Below, piece after piece: positions 16,036-25,368 of a DNA stretch of 64,000 nt (its first letter is position 1; each line of letters starts with the position of its first letter). The translations under genes were made by a program, and so were the position numbers. The stretch comes from VAZQ01 sp963758945 (GTDB taxonomy: Bacteria > Pseudomonadota > Alphaproteobacteria > Rhizobiales > Xanthobacteraceae), in NCBI GenBank assembly GCA_963758945.1, contig CAVWXY010000009.1:1-64000 (forward strand), read 5' to 3'. The notes beneath the pieces are model-generated. The model was not told the origin of the DNA, searched no databases, and saw only the letters and a program-made list of their open reading frames with translations.

Positions 16036-17208
16036 TCAGGTCTCCACCAGTCCGTCGCTCGATCCCGAGGCGACGGCATGACCGTGGGGTAGCGCCAGAT
16101 AAGCTCGCGAGCGCATCTCGATCAGGCGCGAGGCGGCGCGGTTGAACTCGGCCGCCTCGAAGCCCTCGCTGGCCCGATAAAGCGCGTCAGGCTCCGCCGC
16201 GGCCGAGGCGACGAGCTTGACCGCGTTGTCGTACAGCGTGTCGATCAGGATGACGAAGCGCTTGGCCTCGTTGCGCTGCTCGTAATCCATCGCCGGAATG
16301 CGATCGAGTATGAGGGTGTGGAATTCGTGCGCGATCTTGAGATAATCGGCGGCGGCGAGCGATTGTTGACACAGGTCGTGAAACGAGAACCGCGCCACTC
16401 CCAAGGTCGCGCACGGCACGCGGATAACGCGTCCCTTCACCTTCAGGTCCAGCTCTTCTCCCGCGTGGCCGGCGGTCAGGCGCCGCCAAGCCTCGTCGAG
16501 CGCGGCCTCCGCGGCGCGGTCGGCGGGAACGTACCACACCGGTGCGCCGCCCAGCTTCTCCAACCGGAAGTCGGTGCGGGCACGCAGCTCCACGATCTCC
16601 ATGCGCTCCTCGATCAGCGCGATGAACGGCAGGAACAGTGCGCGGTTGAGGCCGTCCTTGTAGAGCTCGGCCGGCGGTACGTTCGAGGTGGCGACCACCA
16701 CTACGCCGAGCTCGAGCAGACGCTTGAACAGCCTCCCGAGAATCATGGCATCGGCGATGTCGGTCACGTGGAATTCATCGAAGCAGAGCAGCTCGGTCTC
16801 GCGCGCGATGGTAGCGGCGGCAAGGGCGATCGGATCCTCGCCGTTGGTTTCGCCCAGCTTCGCCTTCCGCCGCAACGCGTAGATGCGCTCGTGCACCTCG
16901 AGCATGAATTCATGGAAATGCACGCGGCGCTTGCGCACCACCGGTGACGCCGCGAAGAACAGATCCATCAGCATGGTCTTACCGCGGCCGACATTGCCGA
17001 AGAGGTAGAGCCCCTTGATCGGACCGGCCTCATGCGCGCGCGCTCCGAACAGCCAGCCGAGCGAAGACGATTTATGCGCGAGTCGATGTTCGGCGAGCCG
17101 CTTTTCGAGCAGCGCCAGCTTGGCGACGGCCGCCTCCTGGGCCTCGTCGCGCTCGATCTTTCCAGCGGCGACGCGGGTCGCGTACTGCACCGAAACGGAA
17201 GCCGACAT
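16036..17208 (-). CDS. zapE: Cell division protein ZapE (AFG1-like ATPase)
   Basis: 390 aa. Walker A is LFGNVGRGKTML, Walker B is LLCFDEFHVTD, and ATSNVPPAELYKDGLNR is the conserved sensor region of the AFG1/ZapE AAA ATPases. In E. coli ZapE is associated with the Z-ring under stress; mitochondrial relatives work in protein quality control. Its place directly before mdh-sucCD is the usual one in Rhizobiales. The start is ATG 17208 (MSASVSVQYATRVAAGKI). Confidence 0.93.
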   Translation of the reverse strand: MSASVSVQYATRVAAGKIERDEAQEAAVAKLALLEKRLAEHRLAHKSSSLGWLFGARAHEAGPIKGLYLFGNVGRGKTMLMDLFFAASPVVRKRRVHFHEFMLEVHERIYALRRKAKLGETNGEDPIALAAATIARETELLCFDEFHVTDIADAMILGRLFKRLLELGVVVVATSNVPPAELYKDGLNRALFLPFIALIEERMEIVELRARTDFRLEKLGGAPVWYVPADRAAEAALDEAWRRLTAGHAGEELDLKVKGRVIRVPCATLGVARFSFHDLCQQSLAAADYLKIAHEFHTLILDRIPAMDYEQRNEAKRFVILIDTLYDNAVKLVASAAAEPDALYRASEGFEAAEFNRAASRLIEMRSRAYLALPHGHAVASGSSDGLVET

Positions 17209-17629
17209 GAGCGGATGAACACGTATGACTGGGGCGGGTTGAAGCGAGCGGCGATGAGATAGCGGCCCCGCGGCCCCGCCCGCAAGCCGAACTTTCGAGC
17301 GCGCAAGCCGCGCGCACGGGCAGGCCGCAACTCCGCGGGAGCGCCGCTGAGGTCACGCGGTGCTGGCTGCGATTCCGACCGCGGCCGATACGCGGCCAAA
17401 GCCGCGACCGGAGGCGGGAGCAGGCTGGCGCAACCTATGATGCAATGCGGTATGGAGGCACCCAATCGGTCCCCAACAGCGCATGGCGCATGGCTGCTAT
17501 GTCAATATTATCATTATAATTCAAGCAATTACGTTTTTCAGGATAATTCCGGAACCATTGCGCGCGCCCTATTGCATCGCAATATCACGGGCTGATTCGC
17601 GGGGGCGATTCATGATCAGGAGTGCTGCA
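17209..17629. other. Divergent intergenic region with an AT-rich patch
   Basis: A 420-bp region between zapE and the acetyltransferase. Bases 17500-17560 are strikingly AT-rich (runs of ATTAT/TATAAT-like sequence) compared with the GC-rich surroundings. This is the likely promoter zone for the plus-strand gene. No ORF with recognisable content. Confidence 0.5.
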
Positions 17630-18205
17630 ATGCGCGATCCGCTGCCGCACGGCGCCGTCATCCGCAAATTGTGGATCGGCGAAGCCGACATCTATCGCGA
17701 CCATCTGCTGCGTCTCGATCCCGACAGCCGGCGCAATCGCTTCGCCGGCGCGGTGTCCGACGACTTCGTGCGCGGCTACGCCGACATTGCCTTCGGGATC
17801 GACGCGCTCCTCCACGGCTTCTTCGTCGACGGCACGCTGCGCGGCGCCGCCGAGCTGCGGCCGATCGGCGCGCCGCTGATGCGCGAGGCGGAAGCCGCCT
17901 TCTCGATCGAGAGGCCGTGGCAGAGCCACGGCGTCGGTTCGCTGCTGCTCGAACGCACGCTGCTCGCCGCTCGCAATCGAGGGATCAAGTTCCTGCACAT
18001 GGCGTGCCTTGCCGACAACAAGCGCATGCAGCAGCTCGCCCGTAAATTCGACGCCGAATTGAGCTTCGATTTTTCCAGCGTGGTGGGCGAAGTGGCAACG
18101 CCGCGACCGACGCCGCTGTCATTGCTGCGCGAGGTTCTCGCCGACGGGCACGGTTTCGCGACCGCGATGTTCGACGTGCAATCGCGCCTGCTCAGGCCGG
18201 TGTGA
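17630..18205 (+). CDS. GNAT-family N-acetyltransferase
   Basis: About 191 aa from ATG 17630 (MRDPLPHGAVIRKLWIGEAD), preceded by CAGGAG 8 bases upstream; an ATG at 17612 is also possible. The GNAT core is recognisable: RPWQSHGVGSLLLERTLLAARNRG is the acetyl-CoA pyrophosphate loop (Q/RxxGxG/A), preceded by strands that test the substrate. The substrate is unknown. It resembles acetyltransferases of the type fused to or related to protein lysine acetyltransferases in rhizobia, but this is a guess. Confidence 0.8.
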   Translation: MRDPLPHGAVIRKLWIGEADIYRDHLLRLDPDSRRNRFAGAVSDDFVRGYADIAFGIDALLHGFFVDGTLRGAAELRPIGAPLMREAEAAFSIERPWQSHGVGSLLLERTLLAARNRGIKFLHMACLADNKRMQQLARKFDAELSFDFSSVVGEVATPRPTPLSLLREVLADGHGFATAMFDVQSRLLRPV

Positions 18206-18265
18206 TCCGGACGCAGGTGTCGGATGTCGGAGGACAGCAAGGCGCTCTGGGTTCTCTGACATCGG

Positions 18266-18823
18266 TCATCTGACATCGGTCATCTGCTCCACCGCCAGCG
18301 GATAGGCCGCCTCGACCACATAGGGCCCGCCGCCGATCGAGGCCCGCGAGGAGAACAGCACGAAACGCGACGCCCTGAACGGCGGCGAGCGGAACGGAGC
18401 GCGCAGCGCCAGATAGTCCGCGACCTGCCGGCTCGACGATTCGCGCAGCCGCGCCAGCGAGACATGCGGGGTGTATTTGCGTCCTTCCGGCTCCAGCCCC
18501 ACCCGCTGCATCAGCCGCTCGTGCTCGGCCTGCAGCTCCATCAGCGCCTGCGCCGGTCCGAGCGTGGCCACGATCGCGCGCGGCTTGCGCCCGCCGAACG
18601 ATATCAAATCCTCGATGCGGAGCTCGAATGCCTCGCGCCGCACCCGCCCCAGCATCGACGCGATCTCGTGCGCGACGACGTCATCGACGTCGCCGACGAA
18701 GCGCAAGGTCACATGATAGTTCTCGGGGTCGATCCAGCGCGCGCTCGGCAATCCGCCGCGCAAAGTGGCCAGCGACCGGCCGATGTCGGAAGGAATTTCG
18801 AGACCGGTGAAGAGGCGGGGCAT
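18266..18823 (-). CDS. thpR: RNA 2',3'-cyclic phosphodiesterase (2H family)
   Basis: 185 aa from ATG 18823 (MPRLFTGLEIPSDIG). Both 2H motifs are present: HVTL at about residue 37 and HVSL at about 125. These enzymes open cyclic phosphate ends of RNA. The stop codon lies inside a two-copy tandem repeat of 14 bp (18255-18282), which would have duplicated the last few codons. It is convergent with the acetyltransferase gene. Confidence 0.9.
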   Translation of the reverse strand: MPRLFTGLEIPSDIGRSLATLRGGLPSARWIDPENYHVTLRFVGDVDDVVAHEIASMLGRVRREAFELRIEDLISFGGRKPRAIVATLGPAQALMELQAEHERLMQRVGLEPEGRKYTPHVSLARLRESSSRQVADYLALRAPFRSPPFRASRFVLFSSRASIGGGPYVVEAAYPLAVEQMTDVR

Positions 18824-18891
18824 GGCAAGATCGGAACGCTCGAATCTCCATATAAGGCAACTCGGGCAGATTCGCACGCTTCGAATGGCAT

Positions 18892-19620
18892 TCACATGAC
18901 GCGCCGATCGCGCGCGCGGGCCACGAGCTCCTCCACCTTGGGCAGGATGCGGGCGACGATCGCATCGACACCGGCAGCGGTCGGATGCAGCCCGTCGTGC
19001 TGGTTGAGCTTGGCCTCGGCGGCGACCCCGTCGAGGAAGAAAGGATAAAAAAGCAGCAGGTCGTTGCGGGCGGCGAGGTCGGAATAGATGGCCTCGAACT
19101 CGCGCCCATAGTCGGCGCCGAGATTGGGCGCCGCCCGCATGCCGGCGAGCAGGACAGCGATCCGCCGCTCGTTCAGGCGGCGCACGATCTCCTGGAGCGC
19201 CTGCCGGGTCGCCTTGGGATCGACCCCGCGCAGCATGTCGTTGGCGCCGAGCTCGACGATGACCGCATCGGTTCCCGCCGGCACCGACCAGTCCAGACGC
19301 GCGAGGCCGCCCGCGGCGGTGTCACCCGAGACCCCGGCATTGCTGACCTCGACCGCGAGACCCTTGGCCTTGAGCGCCTTTTCGAGCTTCGCCGGGAAGG
19401 TGCTGTCGGCGGGCAGGCCCAGGCCCGCGGTCAGCAAGTCGCCCAAGGCCACGATCCGCACCGGACGATCGGCGGCGGCGGCATGCGCGCACGGCAGCAT
19501 GGTGAGAGCCAGCACCGCTACAACCAGCACAAGCGTCTGGACCCGCGCCGGGTAGTCCCCATATGACCGGGGCAGCGCCGGCCCCGCCGCGAGCACAGGC
19601 AGCAACGAGCAACGCAACAT
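18892..19620 (-). CDS. tesA: TesA-like SGNH esterase with the catalytic serine replaced
   Basis: About 242 aa with an N-terminal hydrophobic leader ending near LPCAHAAAA. SGNH blocks III (ELGANDMLRG) and V (DGLHPTAAG) are intact, and the family location beside ybbA-ybbP is the classical one. Block I, however, reads ALGDLLTAGLGL instead of GDSLTAGYGL: the codon at 19435-19437 is TTG (Leu) where TCG (Ser) is expected. One base change explains it. The protein should be unable to form the acyl-enzyme. The start codon overlaps that of the divergent ybbA; the exact start is uncertain. Confidence 0.85.
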   Translation of the reverse strand: MLRCSLLPVLAAGPALPRSYGDYPARVQTLVLVVAVLALTMLPCAHAAAADRPVRIVALGDLLTAGLGLPADSTFPAKLEKALKAKGLAVEVSNAGVSGDTAAGGLARLDWSVPAGTDAVIVELGANDMLRGVDPKATRQALQEIVRRLNERRIAVLLAGMRAAPNLGADYGREFEAIYSDLAARNDLLLFYPFFLDGVAAEAKLNQHDGLHPTAAGVDAIVARILPKVEELVARARDRRVM

Positions 19621-20341
19621 GCACGACACCTCGGGGTTGGGGCGCGCGGGCCCGGCGATTGCGCTCAGCGGCGTCAACTTGTCGCTCGGACGGGGCGCGG
19701 CCCGCGTTCATATCCTCAAAGACATCGACCTGCATATAGGACGCGGCGAGGCGGTTGGCCTCGTCGGCCCGTCGGGGTCCGGCAAATCCACCCTGCTCAT
19801 GGTCATGGCGGGTCTGGAGCGCGCCGACACCGGCTCGGTCGTGGTGGCGGGCGAGGCGCTCGGTGCGCTCGGCGAGGACGCGCTGGCGCGCTTCCGCGGG
19901 CGCAATGTCGGCATCGTGTTCCAGTCATTCCACCTCATTCCCACCATGACGGCGCTGGAAAACATCGCCGTGCCGCTGGAACTCGCCGGCGTCGACGACG
20001 CGCAGGAGCGCGCCGCGCGCGAGCTCGCCGCCGTGGGCCTGCGCGAGCGTCATCGCCATTATCCCGCCGAGCTTTCCGGCGGCGAGCAGCAGCGCGTGGC
20101 GCTCGCCCGCGCGCTCGCTCCGGACCCGGCCATCCTCATCGCCGACGAGCCGACCGGCAACCTCGACGAGACGACCGGCGCGGAGATCATCGACCTGCTG
20201 TTCGCGGGCCATGCGCAGCGCTCGAGCACCCTCGTGCTGGTGACCCACGACCCCGCTCTCGCGGCGCGCTGCGACCGCGTCGTGCGCCTGCGCTCGGGGC
20301 GGATCGAGCCCGCGCCGCTGCGGGCGGCGGCGCAGACATGA
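19619..20341 (+). CDS. ybbA: ABC transporter ATP-binding protein (YbbA/LolD type)
   Basis: 240 aa. Walker A is GPSGSGKST, the Q-loop is VFQSFHLIPTMTALEN, the ABC signature is LSGGEQQRVALARAL, and Walker B is ILIADEPTGNLDE. It is the nucleotide-binding half of a MacB/LolCDE-like export or lipoprotein-handling system whose permease follows with a 4-bp ATGA overlap. With the adjacent thioesterase it reproduces the tesA-ybbA-ybbP locus. Confidence 0.94.
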   Translation: MHDTSGLGRAGPAIALSGVNLSLGRGAARVHILKDIDLHIGRGEAVGLVGPSGSGKSTLLMVMAGLERADTGSVVVAGEALGALGEDALARFRGRNVGIVFQSFHLIPTMTALENIAVPLELAGVDDAQERAARELAAVGLRERHRHYPAELSGGEQQRVALARALAPDPAILIADEPTGNLDETTGAEIIDLLFAGHAQRSSTLVLVTHDPALAARCDRVVRLRSGRIEPAPLRAAAQT

Positions 20342-22878
20342 CGATGCTGACGCCGCTGCGCTTCGCCGGGCGCGAGCTGCGCGGCGGATTGCGGGGATTC
20401 CGCGTCTTCGTCGCCTGCATCGCGCTCGGGGTCACGGCGATCGCCGGGGTGGGATCGGTTGCCTCCGGGCTCGCCGACGGCCTCGCGCGCGAGGGCCGCG
20501 TCATCCTGGGCGGCGATCTGGCGTTCTCGCTGAGCCTGCGCGAGGCGAGCGCGGACGAGCGCGCGTTCCTCGACGAACAAGGTCGCGTCTCGCGCGCCGC
20601 CACCATGCGCGCCATGGCGCGGGCGGCGGACGGACGCACCGCCCTGGTGGAGCTCAAGGCGGTCGACGCCGCCTATCCGCTCTACGGCGCGGTGAGGCTA
20701 GCCCCGCAGCAGCCGCTGGCGCAAGCGCTGGCGCAACGCGACGGTGCATTCGGCGCCGCGGCCGACCCCGCGCTGCTCGCCCGGCTCGATCTCGAGCCGG
20801 GAGCACACATCAGCGTCGGCGCTGCGACCATCGAGATTCGCGCCACGCTCGCCTCCGAGCCCGACAAGCTCGCCGGAGGCATCGGCTTCGGGCCGCGCCT
20901 CCTGATCAGCGACGCCGCGTTGCGCGCGACCGGGCTCGTTCAGCCCGGCAGCGTGTTGCGCTGGCACTACCGGCTGCGCCTGCCCGACAATGACGCGACC
21001 GACGCCGCCGTGCGCGCGGTGCGGGCGGCGGCGCAAGCGCGCTTGCCGGAGGCCGGCTGGGAGGTGCGCTCGCGCAGCAATGCCTCGCCCGCGCTCGAAC
21101 GCAACGTCGAGCGCTTCACGCAATATCTCACCCTCGTCGGTCTCACGGCGCTGCTGGTCGGAGGTGTGGGCGTCGCCAACGCGGTCAAGGGCCATCTCGA
21201 CCGCCGCCGCGAGTTGATCGCCACGCTGAAGGCGCTGGGAGCGACGGGCTCGCGCGTATTCGCGATTTATCTGACGCAGGTGCTACTGCTCGCCGGTCTC
21301 GCCGCGCTGCCCGGCCTCGCCGTCGGCGCCGCGCTGCCCTTCCTCATCGCCAGGGGTTTCGCCGCGGTGCTGCCCTTGCCGATCGCGCCCGCGCTCGATC
21401 CCGGCGGGCTTGCGCTCGCGCTGCTTTACGCCTTGCTCACCGCCGCCGCTTTCGCGATGTGGCCGCTCGGGCGCGCGCACGATGTGCCGGTCTCAGCCTT
21501 GTTCCGCGGCCAGATCGCGAGCGAGCAGCGCTGGCCGCGCCGGCCTTATGTCCTGGCCACCGCGCTCGCGGCATGCGCGCTCGGCGCGGTGGTGATCGCA
21601 CTCGCCTATGACCGGCGCATGGCGGCGATCTTTGTCGCCGTCGCCGTCGGCGTGTACGTGCTGCTGGGCCTGCTCGCGGCGCTCCTCATGCTGATCGCGC
21701 GCCGCCTGCCACGCTCGCGTTCGCCGGTCGTCCAACTTGCGATTGCCAATATGTACCGGCCGGGCGCGGTGACGCCGAGCGTCGTCGTGTCGCTCGGGCT
21801 CGGCGTTGCCCTCCTCGTCACGGTGATCGCGATCGAGGGGAATTTGCGCCGCCAATTCCTGTCGGCGTTGCCGGACAAGGCACCGTCGTTCTATTTCGTG
21901 GACATCCCTGCCGTCGACGCCGAAAAGTTCGACGCCTTCGTGCACGCGCGCGCGCCGCGCGCGAAGCTCGAGCGCGTGCCCATGCTGCGCGGGCGGATCG
22001 TGACGGCGAACGGCGTGCCGGCGCAGAACTTGAAGCCGCCCGCGGACGCCGCCTGGGTGCTGCAGAGCGACCGCGGCATCACCTATGCGGACGAGGTGCC
22101 GGCAGGCTCGCGCCTGCTCGAAGGTCGATGGTGGACGCCGAACTACCGCGGCCCGCCGCTGGTCTCGTTCGAGAAGCGCATCGCGGACGGGCTCGGCCTC
22201 AAGCGTGGCGATCAAGTCACCGTCAACGTGTTCGGCCGCAATCTGACCGCGACTATCGCGAATTTGCGCGCGGTCGACTGGCAGAGCCTCGGCATCAACT
22301 TCGTCATGGTGTTCTCCCCCGGCACGTTTCAGGGCGCGCCGCATACCGACATCGCCACGCTCACCTATCCGGACGGCGCCACGGCGGAGGAGGAGGTCGC
22401 TCTGCTCAAGGCGATGGCCGAGGCCTTCCCGGCGGTAGCCACTGTGCGCGTGCGCGAGGCACTCGAGGCCGTCGGCCAGATCGTATCGAACCTGGCGCTC
22501 GCGTTGCGCGCGGCGAGCCTGCTCACCTTGCTGGTGGCGGTGCTGGTGCTGGCGGGGGCGCTCGCCGCCGGGCACCGCCACCGCGTCTACGATGCCGTCA
22601 TCCTCAAGACCGTGGGCGCGACCCGCATACGGCTGCTCTCGGCCTATGCGCTCGAATATCTCGCGCTCGGGCTGGCCACCGCGGTGTTCGGAGTGGCGGC
22701 GGGCTCGGCCGCCGCCGCGTTCACGGTGACCCGGATCATGAACCTGCCCTTTACCTGGCTGCCAGGTCCCGCGCTCGCGGCCGCGGTTGGCGCGATCGCG
22801 GTGACGGTTGCGCTCGGACTACTCGGTACGTTCACCGCGCTGGGGCAGAAGCCGGCCGCCGTTCTGCGCAACCTGTGA
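20338..22878 (+). CDS. ybbP: FtsX-like ABC transporter permease (YbbP type)
   Basis: 846 aa, the usual length of YbbP. The first transmembrane helix (residues 20-45) is followed by a large periplasmic domain and three FtsX helices near 260-390. A second periplasmic domain follows, then a C-terminal FtsX domain (LTLLVAVLVLAGALAAGHRHR onward) ending in AAVLRNL. It forms the membrane half of the transporter with YbbA and is translationally coupled to it. The substrate of this family is not settled; it resembles lipid or lipoprotein mobilising systems. Confidence 0.93.
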   Translation: MTMLTPLRFAGRELRGGLRGFRVFVACIALGVTAIAGVGSVASGLADGLAREGRVILGGDLAFSLSLREASADERAFLDEQGRVSRAATMRAMARAADGRTALVELKAVDAAYPLYGAVRLAPQQPLAQALAQRDGAFGAAADPALLARLDLEPGAHISVGAATIEIRATLASEPDKLAGGIGFGPRLLISDAALRATGLVQPGSVLRWHYRLRLPDNDATDAAVRAVRAAAQARLPEAGWEVRSRSNASPALERNVERFTQYLTLVGLTALLVGGVGVANAVKGHLDRRRELIATLKALGATGSRVFAIYLTQVLLLAGLAALPGLAVGAALPFLIARGFAAVLPLPIAPALDPGGLALALLYALLTAAAFAMWPLGRAHDVPVSALFRGQIASEQRWPRRPYVLATALAACALGAVVIALAYDRRMAAIFVAVAVGVYVLLGLLAALLMLIARRLPRSRSPVVQLAIANMYRPGAVTPSVVVSLGLGVALLVTVIAIEGNLRRQFLSALPDKAPSFYFVDIPAVDAEKFDAFVHARAPRAKLERVPMLRGRIVTANGVPAQNLKPPADAAWVLQSDRGITYADEVPAGSRLLEGRWWTPNYRGPPLVSFEKRIADGLGLKRGDQVTVNVFGRNLTATIANLRAVDWQSLGINFVMVFSPGTFQGAPHTDIATLTYPDGATAEEEVALLKAMAEAFPAVATVRVREALEAVGQIVSNLALALRAASLLTLLVAVLVLAGALAAGHRHRVYDAVILKTVGATRIRLLSAYALEYLALGLATAVFGVAAGSAAAAFTVTRIMNLPFTWLPGPALAAAVGAIAVTVALGLLGTFTALGQKPAAVLRNL

Positions 22879-23128
22879 CTTGGGCATCCGCGTCCCGCAG
22901 GCGACAACGCGCCGCGCCCCGCCGTCGCGTCGGTCCGCCATTTCATTGCTAGAATGTAACCTCCGGGGTTGCTGCCGGCGCCCGCGCCGGCGTCAACAAA
23001 TCGCGTTTGCGGCATCTGGCGCGGGAACCAATCCCGCACTAGATTCCGCGCATCGGTCGCCAGCCGCTCGCCGGCCGGCGCCATATCGTTCGGCCCGCGC
23101 GGCCGAATATAGAGAGAGGGAAACTTCC

Positions 23129-23893
23129 ATGTCGGATTTCGACCGGAACTACGCGGCTGCCAGACGCGGCGTCGGTGCGGACCGGGCAGTTGCGATCGAT
23201 CAGGGCCTGCGGGCCTACATGATCCGCGTCTACAACTATATGGCCATGGGCGTCGCCCTCACCGGCATCGTCTCCTGGCTCACGTTCCAGGCGGCGGTGG
23301 TCACGAACGCGAACGGTGCGATCGTGGGATTGACCGCGTTCGGCCAGATGATCTTCAGCGGACCGGCGGTGCTGGTGCTGTTTCTCGGAACGCTGGGACT
23401 GGTATTTCTGATCAGCTGGCGCATCAACTCGCTGCAGCCGTCGACGGCGTTCGCCCTCTTCATGGTCTATGCCGGCCTGCTCGGGCTCATGCTCTCGACG
23501 ATATTCCTGACCTATACCGGCGCTTCGATCACCCGGGTGTTCTTCATCTCGGCCGCCGCGTTCGGATCGCTGAGCCTCTACGGCTACACCACGCAGCGCG
23601 ATCTCTCGCCGATCGGCTCCTTCCTGATGATGGGTCTGATCGGATTGATCATCGCCATGCTGGTCAACATCTTCCTCAAGAGCACCGGGCTCGACTTCGT
23701 GATCTCCGCGGTAGGCGTGCTGATCTTTGCCGGCCTGACGGCGTGGGACACGCAGCGGATCAAGGAGATGTACGACCCGATGGAGGACGGCACCGTCGTC
23801 GGCCGCAAGGCGGTGATGGGCGCATTGTCGCTCTATCTCGACTTCATCAACCTGTTCCTGTTCCTGCTGCGCTTCCTCGGCGACCGCCGCTGA
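23129..23893 (+). CDS. Bax inhibitor-1/YccA family membrane protein
   Basis: 254 aa with seven hydrophobic segments after an N-terminal cytoplasmic stretch (MSDFDRNYAAARRGVGADRA). The typical UPF0005 end is present: GLTAWDTQRIKEMYDP and the final LYLDFINLFLFLLRFLG. Members are pH-sensitive Ca2+ leak channels or modulators of the FtsH protease. The start ATG 23129 has AGAGAGGG upstream. A strong terminator follows, so it is probably a single-gene unit. Confidence 0.93.
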   Translation: MSDFDRNYAAARRGVGADRAVAIDQGLRAYMIRVYNYMAMGVALTGIVSWLTFQAAVVTNANGAIVGLTAFGQMIFSGPAVLVLFLGTLGLVFLISWRINSLQPSTAFALFMVYAGLLGLMLSTIFLTYTGASITRVFFISAAAFGSLSLYGYTTQRDLSPIGSFLMMGLIGLIIAMLVNIFLKSTGLDFVISAVGVLIFAGLTAWDTQRIKEMYDPMEDGTVVGRKAVMGALSLYLDFINLFLFLLRFLGDRR

Positions 23894-23919
23894 CGCGCCC
23901 GTAGCGATTGGACTCTCGG

Positions 23920-23950
23920 CGCCCCGGCCATCGGCCGGGGCGTTTTCTTT
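23920..23950 (+). terminator. Rho-independent terminator
   Basis: A 10-bp perfect stem CGCCCCGGCC/GGCCGGGGCG with loop ATC is followed by TTTTCTTT. It lies 27 bp after the Bax-inhibitor-like gene. Confidence 0.9.
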
Positions 23951-24066
23951 CCAACCACAGCGCACGCACGCAGGCAACGGACCGCGGGCAGGGAAGCGGC
24001 TATATATTTTCCGCCACCGTCCTCAGTAATCTGTCCCCCGTCCTTTCTCTGTCGGTCCGTCCGCCG

Positions 24067-24582
24067 ATGCCGATCCGCCCCGCAGAGCCCCGCGACCTCG
24101 CGGTCATCACCGCGATCTACGGTCACGCCGTGCGCCACGGCACCGCCTCGTTCGAGCTCGACCCGCCCGACCAAGACGAGATGACGCGGCGCTTCGAGAC
24201 GCTTTGCGCCGGCGGCTATCCCTATCTCGTGGCGGAGCACGACGGGGCGATCATGGGTTACGCCTATGCCGGGCCCTATCGTGCCCGTCCCGCCTATCGC
24301 TGGAGCGTCGAGGATTTGGTCTATGTCGCCCCGCATGCGCAGCGGCGCGGGATCGGCCGCGCCCTACTCGCGCGGCTTATCGCCGAGGCGGAAGCGGGCG
24401 GCTACCGGCAGATGATCGCGGTGATCGGGGATACCGCCAACGCCGCCTCGGTCGAGCTGCATCGCGCGGCGGGGTTCCGCCTCGTCGGCACGTTCGAGCA
24501 TGTCGGCTTCAAGTTCGGGCGCTGGCTCGACACCGTGTTGATGCAGCGACCGCTCGGGAGCGGCGCGGCGACGGGGCCGTAA
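24067..24582 (+). CDS. GNAT acetyltransferase, phosphinothricin-acetyltransferase type
   Basis: 171 aa starting MPIRPAEPRDLAVITAIYGH. It shows the family's SFELDPP, the YRARPAYRWSVEDLVYV substrate strand, the acetyl-CoA loop QRRGIGRALL, and AVIGDTANAASVELHRAAGF. Close relatives acetylate phosphinothricin or methionine sulfoximine, or amino-acid analogues. The natural substrate here is unknown. Confidence 0.88.
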   Translation: MPIRPAEPRDLAVITAIYGHAVRHGTASFELDPPDQDEMTRRFETLCAGGYPYLVAEHDGAIMGYAYAGPYRARPAYRWSVEDLVYVAPHAQRRGIGRALLARLIAEAEAGGYRQMIAVIGDTANAASVELHRAAGFRLVGTFEHVGFKFGRWLDTVLMQRPLGSGAATGP

Positions 24583-24639
24583 ATCCCGCATCCGCGATGT
24601 TCGCAGGCGTTTCGCACGACGTCGCGACGCGAAAGCGGA

Positions 24640-25014
24640 TCACCCCGTCACCACGCTCAGCGACTTGTCGAGCGCGCGCAACACGCCCTCGAGTTCATGC
24701 CCGCGGCGCAGGATGAGACCGGTCGCCGAAATGACGCTGTAGGCGCCTTGCCGGCGCGCCAACTTGGGGCTTTTCTCGATGCGGTAGATCGGGACCTCGC
24801 AGGCGCGGCGGAAAACAGAGAACACCGCCCGGTCCCGGAGGAAATCGATGGCGTAGTCGCGCCATTCGCCGGCGGCGACTTTGCGCCCGTAGAGCCCGAA
24901 GATGCGGTTGAGCTCGCGTCGGTCGAAGGTTACTCGGCTTGCGGGGGCGAGGGGCGGAGTGCCCGGGATCTCGCCCCCGTGGAACTGGCCTGGTTCTGTT
25001 TCGCCGTAGCTCAT
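24640..25014 (-). CDS. DUF2794 family protein
   Basis: 124 aa from ATG 25014 with GGAGG 6 bases upstream. The conserved core includes VTFDRRELNRIFGLYGRKVA, GEWRDYAIDFL, and RRACEVPIYRIEKSPKL. The family is confined to alphaproteobacteria and has no assigned function. It looks like a small soluble cytoplasmic protein. The longer upstream frame to 25170 lacks support. Confidence 0.88.
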   Translation of the reverse strand: MSYGETEPGQFHGGEIPGTPPLAPASRVTFDRRELNRIFGLYGRKVAAGEWRDYAIDFLRDRAVFSVFRRACEVPIYRIEKSPKLARRQGAYSVISATGLILRRGHELEGVLRALDKSLSVVTG

Positions 25015-25368
25015 GCGGCGCCTCCTTGGGTGTGACGGATAGACGACAATGATCGCGCCGGACGCAGGCATCGGCAAGCGGAAACGGATCGCGCGCGCGT
25101 GCGCGCCGGAACGAGCCCGCGTCATCACAGATTCGTTAGTCGAATCATAATGCTGCCCAATTGCCGTCAAGCACGTGCCAAGCTGGAATGCGAGGGGGAA
25201 TGAGGGTCTGGTCTGCCTGCGAGCGCCGGATTTCTCAGCCCCCCAGCCCCCCGGAGTTCGAGGGAGATCAGGCCCAACTCATTCCGCTGCGTGCCGCCCG
25301 CACGCGACTTCTCAGATGGCTCTTGATCTTGGGAGAAGACGGTCCGGCCGGCCGACGAGCGCGTCAGG
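25015..25368. other. Intergenic, no gene seen
   Basis: The first 150 bp should contain the promoter of the DUF2794 gene. No ORF with recognisable features on either strand; the remaining open frames are low-complexity shadows. Confidence 0.5.
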
